NCBI GenBank assembly: GCA_027621555.1
Contig: JAQCBJ010000014.1
Span: forward strand, 1 to 38,294
Source of the DNA: Bacteroidota bacterium
Lineage (GTDB): Bacteria > Bacteroidota > Bacteroidia > Flavobacteriales_D > Sanyastnellaceae
Reading direction: 5' to 3'
Length of the DNA stretch: 38,294 nt
Shown: one piece after another, positions 7,789 to 14,854 of the stretch
How the letters are laid out: each line of letters starts with the position of its first letter
How positions within the stretch are numbered: position 1 is the stretch's first letter
Notes under the pieces: generated by a model
What the model was told of the DNA's origin: nothing
What the model saw: the letters and a program-made list of their open reading frames with translations, nothing else
Databases searched by the model: none
Program-made: the position numbers and the translations under genes

Positions 7789-8796
7789 TCAGTCGAATTC
7801 TGACGCCTCCATTCCTAACCAAGACAACGTTGCACCCGAAAAAAGTTGCATCAGGTCCCTTTCAGGCAGGTTCATGCCCTCCATGAATTTCCCAAATTCC
7901 AGATCGCCCAATGGGAAGGGATAGTCCGTGCCCATGCAAATGCGCTCCGCCCCTTGCATTTCCAGAATGAACTTGAGAAGACGCTCGTCGTGGGTGATGC
8001 TGTCGACCCAAAACTTGCCCAGGTACGTGTCCGGCGACTTGGGGTTGTCGACCGCCACGAGGTCGGGCCGGCAGGCGTGGCCGTGTTTGATGCGCCCGAG
8101 CGTCGGAAGAAACGAGCCTCCGGCGTGGGAGTACATCACCCGCAAGCCCGGGTACTTGTCCAGCACGCCAGCAAAGATCATGGAACACGCCGCACGGCTC
8201 GTTTCGGCGGGCATGCCCACGAGCCACGGCAACCAGTATCGTTCCATGTCCGACTTGCCCATCATGTCCCACGGGTGAATGAACAGGGCCATGCCCAGAC
8301 GCTCGCACGCCTCGTAGAACGGGAAAAACCGCGCGTCCCCGAGGTTGAGTCCGTTGACGTTCGAGCCGATTTGGACCCCGCGATGCCCCGCCGCTGCCGC
8401 CTCTTCGAGGACCTGAATGGCGAGGTCGGGATCTTGCATCGGCACCGAACAAAGACCCACGTAATGGCGCGGGTGCTTCTGCACGATGGCGGCGATGTCT
8501 TCGTTCAGAAAGCGCGCAAGATCGGCGGCGTCTTCGGATTTGGCCCAGTAGGAAAACATCACCGGAATGGTGCTCACCACTTGGACTTGGACGCCCGACC
8601 GACCGTACTCTTCGATGCGCTCCTCGGCGTCCCAACAGTTGGATGCGATCTCGCGGAAGAAGACGTCGTCGCGCATCATGTTCGCAAAGCCTGGCCGGCT
8701 GACCTCGAGGTCGATGAACCCTCCGTAGCCGAATTTCTCGGACCACTTGGGCATGACTCGGGGCAAAATGTGGGTGTGGCTGTCGATTTTGAGCAT
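7789..8796 (-). CDS. 2-amino-3-carboxymuconate-6-semialdehyde decarboxylase-type amidohydrolase (ACMSD)
   Basis: The 335-residue protein is collinear with ACMSD, the zinc-dependent decarboxylase of the kynurenine route of tryptophan breakdown, which diverts its substrate away from quinolinate. Landmarks are the metal-binding KIDSHTHILP (His7, His9), NCWDAEERI, VSTIPVMFSYWAKSEDAADL, FIHPWDMMGKSDMERYWLPW, YSHAGGSF and MGTDYPFPLGDLE (metal-ligand Asp). The length equals that of characterised ACMSDs. The match runs through the whole protein, so I favour true ACMSD over a generic amidohydrolase-2. No other kynurenine-pathway genes are in the window. TATCTTGG at 8829-8822 may be its promoter box. 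Confidence 0.85.
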   Translation of the reverse strand: MLKIDSHTHILPRVMPKWSEKFGYGGFIDLEVSRPGFANMMRDDVFFREIASNCWDAEERIEEYGRSGVQVQVVSTIPVMFSYWAKSEDAADLARFLNEDIAAIVQKHPRHYVGLCSVPMQDPDLAIQVLEEAAAAGHRGVQIGSNVNGLNLGDARFFPFYEACERLGMALFIHPWDMMGKSDMERYWLPWLVGMPAETSRAACSMIFAGVLDKYPGLRVMYSHAGGSFLPTLGRIKHGHACRPDLVAVDNPKSPDTYLGKFWVDSITHDERLLKFILEMQGAERICMGTDYPFPLGDLEFGKFMEGMNLPERDLMQLFSGATLSWLGMEASEFD

Positions 8797-8821
8797 GGCG
8801 TGTTCGTTGCGCGCGGCGTCG

Positions 8822-8829
8822 CCAAGATA
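8822..8829 (-). promoter_or_regulatory. Possible -7 box for the ACMSD gene
   Basis: TATCTTGG on the minus strand matches TAnnTTTG at 7 of 8 positions, 25 bp before the start at 8796, in the 93-bp gap after the solute-binding protein gene. A short perfect palindrome (GGAAG-TG-CTTCC, 8832-8843) lies just upstream of the box. Either could separate expression of the two genes. Confidence 0.3.
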
Positions 8830-8889
8830 GCGGAAGTGCTTCCCTCCTTCCTGCCCAACTTGTTCACATCGGCTTGAACCTCCTGACGC

Positions 8890-10497
8890 TCAATGCTTCG
8901 AGACGCGTCGCAAATCCAACCGGTTGACCGGATGAATCTGCCAGCCCTCCACGCGGTTGGACAAAATGTGGGTGACCTGGTCGTGAAAGAGAGGAAGGAC
9001 GGGCATGTCGTCGTGGACGGTGCTGTCCAGTTTTTGGTACGCCGCACGACGTGCCTGCTCGTCGTCGGCCAGGGCAAGCGCCTCGGCAAATCCCCGCTCG
9101 TACTCGGGGTTGCGGTAATGCGAGTAGTTGGGGCCACCAGGGGCGAAGTTGGCCTCCACGAAAAGCCCCAGGAAGTTCTCCGCGTCGGCGTGGTCGGCCA
9201 ACCACGATTTGTAGAACAAGGCCGTCTCCCCCTGCGCCACGCGTTCTCGGTGGACCGACGCGGGCACAACATCGACCTTCACGTCCAAGCCCAGCTGCGC
9301 CCAATCGTGCTGGAAGGCAGCGCACATGTCCACGTAGTCCGACGTCGTGCTCAAGACGATTTCCCCCACCCCTTCGCCAGACGGGTAGCCTGCTTCGATC
9401 AAAAGTTGGCGGGCCGCTTGAAGGTCGTGGCGCACCCCGAGGGGATGGGTGCGGCCAAGCATGGAAGGCGGCACGAAATGGTCTGTCGGCGTGACGGAGT
9501 TCCGACGCAGGTGCCGCGCCAGGCCTTCTCGGTCAAGGGCCAAGCTCATTGCCCTCCGAACCCGAGCGTCACGCAACGCTTCCGGGGTGTTCGTTCCATC
9601 CAACACCACCCCCACGTAGTCGGTCTTCAAAAACGGCACGTGTTCGTGGCGAAGGATGGATTGGTAAGACTCCCGCAACACCCCGTTTTCATCGAGCAAC
9701 GTCTCCATGTACGCCGGATGCAAGCCACTGATGAAGTCATAGCGTCCCTGGGTCAACCCGAGGAATTCGGCACCCATGTCCTGCACCACATCCACGTGGA
9801 CGGCTTCGAGGTACGGCAGACTCCGGCCTTGTTCGTCAGTCTCCCAGTATGCCTCGTTGCGGTGAAGCACCAGTCCAGCGTCGGGCATCCACCAAGCGAG
9901 CTTGAAGGGGCCGGAACCTACGGGGTGGTTGCGAAGTTCGTGTCCATCGCGGCTCGCAGCATCGGCGTCGATCACGCTTCCGTAGGCCGTCGTCAACAGC
10001 CCGAGAAACGGCGGGTAGGCTTTGGTCAGTCGGATGTCCACGGTCCGGTCGTCGACGGCGACGATGCCCCCCTCGGCCACCGCATCCAATATCCACCCTC
10101 CCGACGAAATGACGTTGGGGTCACGCAGGCGCTCAAGCGAAAACACGACGTCCTCAGCTTGGACAGGATCGCCTGTGGTGAACGCCGCCCCTTCTCGAAG
10201 TGTGAAGCGGTAGGTCAAGCTCGAATCTTCGTAGATCCAAGACTCCGCCAGGCAGGGCGCAACCTCGAGTTCCGGGGTGAGCTCCACCAGCCCATCGTAG
10301 AGTTGATCGACGACCCACATGTGCTCGAGGCTTCGAGCCGCAGCGGGGTCAAGGCTTGTGATGGACGCGCTTTCGTTGTAGCGAAACACGCGGGGATCAT
10401 CGAGCGGCGTTCCTTCCGAACATCCGGCGAAGGCCAACGTCGAGAGGACCGTGAATGCAGCCCAAGCGAACCTCGATGTTTTGGGATTGTTTGACAC
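8890..10497 (-). CDS. ABC transporter substrate-binding lipoprotein, family 5 (peptide/nickel type)
   Basis: The 535-residue protein is a SBP_bac_5 (DppA/OppA-like) binding protein. It has a lipoprotein signal with lipobox LAFAGC (Cys26). The family core follows: RVFRYNESASITSLDPAAAR, VVDQLYDGLVELTPELEV, PCLAESWIYEDSSLTYRFTL, FTTGDPVQAEDVVFSLERL, the HPVGSGPFKL motif, and late VRRAMSLALDREGLARHL. Binding of oligopeptides is the default guess. The only plausible start is GTG at 10497; there is no ATG before the lipobox. TACCTTGG (10511-10504) lies 6 bp upstream. No permease or ATPase genes of such a transporter adjoin it, so it is an orphan here. Confidence 0.9.
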   Translation of the reverse strand: MSNNPKTSRFAWAAFTVLSTLAFAGCSEGTPLDDPRVFRYNESASITSLDPAAARSLEHMWVVDQLYDGLVELTPELEVAPCLAESWIYEDSSLTYRFTLREGAAFTTGDPVQAEDVVFSLERLRDPNVISSGGWILDAVAEGGIVAVDDRTVDIRLTKAYPPFLGLLTTAYGSVIDADAASRDGHELRNHPVGSGPFKLAWWMPDAGLVLHRNEAYWETDEQGRSLPYLEAVHVDVVQDMGAEFLGLTQGRYDFISGLHPAYMETLLDENGVLRESYQSILRHEHVPFLKTDYVGVVLDGTNTPEALRDARVRRAMSLALDREGLARHLRRNSVTPTDHFVPPSMLGRTHPLGVRHDLQAARQLLIEAGYPSGEGVGEIVLSTTSDYVDMCAAFQHDWAQLGLDVKVDVVPASVHRERVAQGETALFYKSWLADHADAENFLGLFVEANFAPGGPNYSHYRNPEYERGFAEALALADDEQARRAAYQKLDSTVHDDMPVLPLFHDQVTHILSNRVEGWQIHPVNRLDLRRVSKH

Positions 10498-10503
10498 GTG
10501 AGG

Positions 10504-10526
10504 CCAAGGTACGCGGGGTACTTTTG
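10504..10526. promoter_or_regulatory. Back-to-back -7 boxes for the SBP gene (-) and TonB receptor gene (+)
   Basis: The 45-bp divergent gap holds TACCTTGG on the minus strand (10511-10504, 7 of 8) and TACTTTTG on the plus strand (10519-10526, 8 of 8 to TAnnTTTG), separated by 7 bp. The plus box is 16 bp before the ATG at 10543; the minus box is 6 bp before the GTG at 10497. A possible TTTG for the plus promoter sits at 10490-10493, farther away than usual. Confidence 0.5.
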
Positions 10527-10542
10527 CGACCCGCTTTCCGAC

Positions 10543-12936
10543 ATGACATCACATCCACAATTTCTCTTGCGTTTCCCACACCTTTGGCTCGCACCAACCA
10601 TGTGGTTGGTCGCAGGCGCAGGCCTCGCCCAAACCTTCACCGTCAGCGGACGCGTCACGGACGCCGCGACGGGCGAATACATCCTCGGGGCAAACGTCTT
10701 GGACGTGTCGCAAGGAAAAGGTGCCTCGACGAACATCTACGGGTTTTTCAGCTTGACCCTTCCCTCCCGTCCGACCGAATTGCGGTGCACGTTCATCGGC
10801 TACGCGCCGGTGTCGAAGTCGTTCGACGGCGCGTCTGATTCGGAGTGGAGCGTCGAACTCGCACCGCAATCGGTCGAAGTCGACGCGGTGGAAGTCGTGG
10901 GCACGGCAGGTCAAAACACCGAAAGCACCGACCTCGGCAAGGCTGAAGTGTCCATGGCGACCATCCAACGGTTGCCCGCACTGATGGGCGAAGTGGACGT
11001 GCTCAAGGCCATCCAAATGTTGCCCGGAATTCAGTCCGCCGGCGAAGGGAACAGCGGGTACTACGTGCGCGGCGGCGGTCCCGACCAGAACCTCTTGCTG
11101 TTGGACAACGCCGCGATCTACAACGCGAGCCACTTGTTTGGGTTCTTCAGCGTCTTCAACGCCGACGCGATTTCCTCGGTCGAGGTCTACAAGGGCAGCA
11201 TGCCCGCGCGGTTTGGCGGACGGGTGTCGAGCGTTCTGGACTTGGGATTGAAGGAAGGCAACCGAAAGGAATTCAAAGGCAGCGGCGGGGTCGGGCTCAT
11301 CAGCTCGCGTTTGACGCTCGAAGGGCCTGTGATCAAGGGGGTGTCCAGCTTCATGGTGTCGGGGCGGCGGACGTACATCGACGTCTTGACGCGTCCGTAC
11401 GTCGAAACCACGCAGGCCGCGGGATCGGGCTATTATTTCTACGACCTCAACGCCAAATACAACCACCGCTTCTCCGACCGCGACGAGGTGTTTGTCTCGA
11501 GCTACTTTGGGCGGGACGTGTTCAGCTTCAACAGCGCAGACGCCGGCTTCGGAGCGTCCATCCCTTGGGGCAACGCGATGGTGTCGACGCGCTGGAACCA
11601 CGTCGTCAACGACAAGCTTTTCCTGAACGTCAATGCCTCCTACAGCAACTACGAGTTCGCGTTTGAGTCGGGGCAGGACGACTTTCAGTTTGGCTTCAAT
11701 TCTGGGGTGGTCGATTGGACCCAAAAAGCACAGCTCAGCTGGTACCCCAACCTGCGCCACGAAGTCCGCGGCGGCCTCGACCACGTTTACCACAAGTTCG
11801 TGCCGACCTCGTTTTTCTTCCGCCAAGGAGATACCGAGTTCGATTTTGGCGAGGCCACCGTGGCGTACAGCCACGAGTCGGGGGCTTACCTCGAAGACAT
11901 TTTTGATGTAACGGACGCCTTTCGGGTGAACGCTGGAGTCCGGTACAGCGACTTCCGTCACGTCGGCCCCTTCACCCGTATTGTTCCGGGCGAAAACCTT
12001 CTCAGCCCCGCCGACACGGTGCGGTACGGCAACGGCGAATTGGTTCAGCAGTACGGGGGCTGGGAGCCGCGACTCAGCGCCCGCTTGAAAACCGGCCCGC
12101 GAAGCAGCCTCAAGGCCGGCTGGTCCATCAATTACCAGTACGTCCACCTCGCGTCGCTCTCGGCCACGACAGCACCGACCGACGTCTGGGTGCCGAGCTC
12201 CGATTTGGTCCCTCCCCAACGTGGACGGCAAGTCAACGCAGGCTACTTCTTCGACCTCGGCCCCAACCGCGAGTGGGAATGCTCGGTGGAACTCTACCAC
12301 AAGGACCTCGACAACCTCGTGGAATACGCGGAGAACACCCGCCCCGACCAAAACATCGGCACCAACCCCGACAACAACCTCGTCTTCGGGCAAGGCTCGT
12401 CGTACGGTGCAGAGTTTTTCCTCAAGCGGAAGTTTGGCGAGCTGAACGGCTGGGTGGGGTACACGTGGAGCAAGACGGACCGGCAGTTTGACGACCTCAA
12501 CAACGGCGACCCATTCCCCGCCAAGTTCGACCGGCGCCACGACCTGAGCGTCGTGGTGGACTGGACGCCGAGCGAGCGGTGGAACTTTGGCGCCATCTTC
12601 GTGTACGCCACGGGCAACACCCTCACCCTTCCGATCCAGCGCTACTTCCTCGAAGGCTACGTCACCGACGTGTACGGGTCGCGCAACGGCTACCGCATGA
12701 TTCCGTACCACCGCGCGGACGTCAGCGCGACGTTCTTCCCCAAGAAGAACGAGACGGACCGCACGGTCGACCGCCGTTGGGTTTTCAGCATCTACAACCT
12801 CTACAACCGCGCCAACCCCTACTTCCTGTTCTTCGACAACGAAGGCGACTTGTTGGAAGGGACGTTGGAAATTCAGGCCAAACAAGTGAGCCTTTTCCCG
12901 ATTTTGCCGTCGGTTTCGTGGAACTTTGCGTTCTGA
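10543..12936 (+). CDS. TonB-dependent outer-membrane receptor with N-terminal carboxypeptidase-regulatory-like domain
   Basis: The protein of 797 residues has a signal peptide ending VAGAGLAQ, then a CarboxypepD_reg-like beta-sandwich (FTVSGRVTDAATGEYILGAN to about residue 105). A TonB plug follows with AIQMLPGIQSAGEGNSGYYV and RGGGPDQNLLLLDNAAIYN. Next come GSMPARFGGRVSSVLDL and a long C-terminal 22-strand-type barrel ending in Phe (LPSVSWNFAF). This is the usual Bacteroidota receptor for an unidentified ligand; no SusD partner is encoded nearby, which argues against a glycan-utilisation SusCD pair. The start was set at 10543 because it gives the signal peptide. An MsbA-like exporter gene follows 20 bp downstream. 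Confidence 0.93.
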   Translation: MTSHPQFLLRFPHLWLAPTMWLVAGAGLAQTFTVSGRVTDAATGEYILGANVLDVSQGKGASTNIYGFFSLTLPSRPTELRCTFIGYAPVSKSFDGASDSEWSVELAPQSVEVDAVEVVGTAGQNTESTDLGKAEVSMATIQRLPALMGEVDVLKAIQMLPGIQSAGEGNSGYYVRGGGPDQNLLLLDNAAIYNASHLFGFFSVFNADAISSVEVYKGSMPARFGGRVSSVLDLGLKEGNRKEFKGSGGVGLISSRLTLEGPVIKGVSSFMVSGRRTYIDVLTRPYVETTQAAGSGYYFYDLNAKYNHRFSDRDEVFVSSYFGRDVFSFNSADAGFGASIPWGNAMVSTRWNHVVNDKLFLNVNASYSNYEFAFESGQDDFQFGFNSGVVDWTQKAQLSWYPNLRHEVRGGLDHVYHKFVPTSFFFRQGDTEFDFGEATVAYSHESGAYLEDIFDVTDAFRVNAGVRYSDFRHVGPFTRIVPGENLLSPADTVRYGNGELVQQYGGWEPRLSARLKTGPRSSLKAGWSINYQYVHLASLSATTAPTDVWVPSSDLVPPQRGRQVNAGYFFDLGPNREWECSVELYHKDLDNLVEYAENTRPDQNIGTNPDNNLVFGQGSSYGAEFFLKRKFGELNGWVGYTWSKTDRQFDDLNNGDPFPAKFDRRHDLSVVVDWTPSERWNFGAIFVYATGNTLTLPIQRYFLEGYVTDVYGSRNGYRMIPYHRADVSATFFPKKNETDRTVDRRWVFSIYNLYNRANPYFLFFDNEGDLLEGTLEIQAKQVSLFPILPSVSWNFAF

Positions 12937-12956
12937 CGCGAAGTCCCCCCCCCACG

Positions 12957-14852
12957 ATGAAGTCACTGTTTGCCCTGAACCCCATGATTTGGAAGTACCG
13001 AGGACGGTTGTTCCTCGGCGTGGTGTTCATCGTGCTTACGAACGTCTTTGCCGTGTGGGCACCGTCGATGATCGGCGAAGGAGTCAACGCCTTGAACGAG
13101 GCCAACCGCGACTTCTTGGTGCCGCTTTCCGAAGGGCAAGCCCTTGCCGACCTTCCGCAACGCACCCTCGAGGTACCCAACAACCTGCGCACCCTCGCCT
13201 CGTGGGTTGGCTTGGAGATGGACAGCCGCTTGGCGCCGAAAACGCGCGCGGACGTGCTCGACACCGTGGTTTGGATTGGGCTGATGCAGGCGTTGCTGTT
13301 TCTTTTGGCCTACTTGATCAAAGGAGTGTTCTCCTTCCTCACGCGCCAAACCGTCATCGTCATGAGCCGCCTTGTGGAATACGACCTCAAGGCCGCGATC
13401 TACGACCACTACCAGAAGCTCGACGCCACCTTTTACAAGGCGAACGACACGGGGGACCTGATGAACCGCATCAGCGAGGACGTCAGCAACGTTCGCATGT
13501 ACCTCGGGCCGGCCATCATGTACAGCCTCAACCTCGTCGTCCTCGTTGCAATGGTCGTGGGTGTCATGTACTACATCGACCCCGTATTGACGGCATTCGC
13601 GCTGCTGCCCCTTCCCTTCATGTCTGCGGGCATCTACTTCATCTCCGCCAGCATCCACCGCAAAAGCGACGCCAAGCAACAAGCCCAAAGCGCCGTTTCC
13701 AGCTTCGTGCAACAGCACATCGCAGGCATTCGCGTCCTGAAGAGTTTTCACCGGGAGCGCGCCGCTGCCGAGCGATTCGACGTCGAAACGGACCTCTACA
13801 AAATGCGTGTGCTCGACCTCGTCAAAGTCGAAGCCATGTTCATGCCGCTCATCGTCCTGCTCGTGGGGCTGAGCACCATCCTCACCGTTTACGTCGGAGG
13901 TTACCGCGTGGCCTCGGGTGAGCTCGAACTGGGGCACGTCTTCCAATTCGTCTTTTACGTGAACCTGCTCACCTGGCCGTTCGCGTCCATCGGTTGGGTC
14001 ACGTCCTTGGTCCAAAAAGCCGAGGCCTCCATGGCCCGCATCCTGGACTTTTGGCATGCGGAACCGTCCGTGCAATCGCCCGCCTCGGGCGGCCGCACCG
14101 ACCCCGTCTCCGACCTACCCGCGCTGTCCTTCCGCAACGTTTCCTGGACCTACCCCGAGACGGGCATCCAAGCCTTGCACGACCTGAGCTTTGAAGTCAA
14201 GGCGGGCGAAACCCTGGGCATCACCGGACGCACCGGAAGCGGCAAGTCAACGGTGCTTCAGCTCGCGATGCGCATGATGGACCCGCAAGACGGCGAGGTC
14301 GCGGTCGACGGCACCCCCCTACCCGAGTGGGACCTAGCGACAATGCGGGACGGGTTTGGGTACGTGCCTCAAGACGTGTTCCTGTTCAGCGACACCATCG
14401 GCCACAACATCGCCTTTGGCAGCCAAGGACTCGACCCGCAAGGTCCTGCAGTAAAGCAAGCCGCCCAGGACGCGGGTGTCGCGGGAGACATTGACGGGTT
14501 CGATAAGAAGTACAGGACCCTTCTCGGCGAGCGGGGCGTCAACCTCAGTGGCGGCCAAAAACAACGCATCAGCATCGCCCGGGCGTTGATCAAAAAGCCG
14601 GCTTTGCTGCTCCTCGACGACTGCCTGTCCGCCGTGGACACAGAAACCGAAGACGCCATCCTCAGCGCCATCGCGCGCCAGGAGGCCTCCTGCACAGTCA
14701 TGGTCAGCCACCGGCTCGCCTCGTTGCGGGGGGCGGATCGGATTTTGGTCTTGGATGAGGGAAAGCTTGTGGAAGAAGGAACGCACGCGGAACTCCTTGA
14801 AGCGGGCGGCCTCTACGCCACCATGCACGCTCAGCAGCAGGCCGAGGCCTGA
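12957..14852 (+). CDS. ABC exporter, fused permease/ATPase (MsbA-like)
   Basis: This 631-residue half-transporter has an N-terminal membrane domain (about 1-350) and a C-terminal ATPase. Visible elements are several hydrophobic helices (RLFLGVVFIVLTNVFAV, LVVLVAMVVGVMYYI, MFMPLIVLLVGLSTILTVYV). The Walker A motif GRTGSGKST is at 424-432, the Q-loop at GYVPQDVFLFSDT, the signature LSGGQKQR at about 530-537 and Walker B LLLLDDCLSAVD at about 550. Such proteins export lipids, LPS or drugs; the substrate is not deducible. The start ATG at 12957 begins the family N-terminus (MKSLFALNPMIWKYRGR); longer open reading frame lies over the TonB receptor gene. A run of nine C (12945-12953) sits just before the start. 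Confidence 0.93.
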   Translation: MKSLFALNPMIWKYRGRLFLGVVFIVLTNVFAVWAPSMIGEGVNALNEANRDFLVPLSEGQALADLPQRTLEVPNNLRTLASWVGLEMDSRLAPKTRADVLDTVVWIGLMQALLFLLAYLIKGVFSFLTRQTVIVMSRLVEYDLKAAIYDHYQKLDATFYKANDTGDLMNRISEDVSNVRMYLGPAIMYSLNLVVLVAMVVGVMYYIDPVLTAFALLPLPFMSAGIYFISASIHRKSDAKQQAQSAVSSFVQQHIAGIRVLKSFHRERAAAERFDVETDLYKMRVLDLVKVEAMFMPLIVLLVGLSTILTVYVGGYRVASGELELGHVFQFVFYVNLLTWPFASIGWVTSLVQKAEASMARILDFWHAEPSVQSPASGGRTDPVSDLPALSFRNVSWTYPETGIQALHDLSFEVKAGETLGITGRTGSGKSTVLQLAMRMMDPQDGEVAVDGTPLPEWDLATMRDGFGYVPQDVFLFSDTIGHNIAFGSQGLDPQGPAVKQAAQDAGVAGDIDGFDKKYRTLLGERGVNLSGGQKQRISIARALIKKPALLLLDDCLSAVDTETEDAILSAIARQEASCTVMVSHRLASLRGADRILVLDEGKLVEEGTHAELLEAGGLYATMHAQQQAEA

Positions 14853-14854
14853 GG

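Noticed and set aside
10549-12966. Very long open frame antisense to the TonB receptor gene, and similar long antisense frames (for example 228-2495 plus strand)
   Set aside because: They lie opposite well-recognised genes, have no recognisable domains and show composition typical of antisense frames in G+C-rich coding DNA.
10498-14852. A SusCD-type glycan-uptake locus
   Set aside because: No SusD-like lipoprotein or glycoside hydrolase adjoins the receptor; the neighbours are a family-5 binding protein and an ABC exporter.
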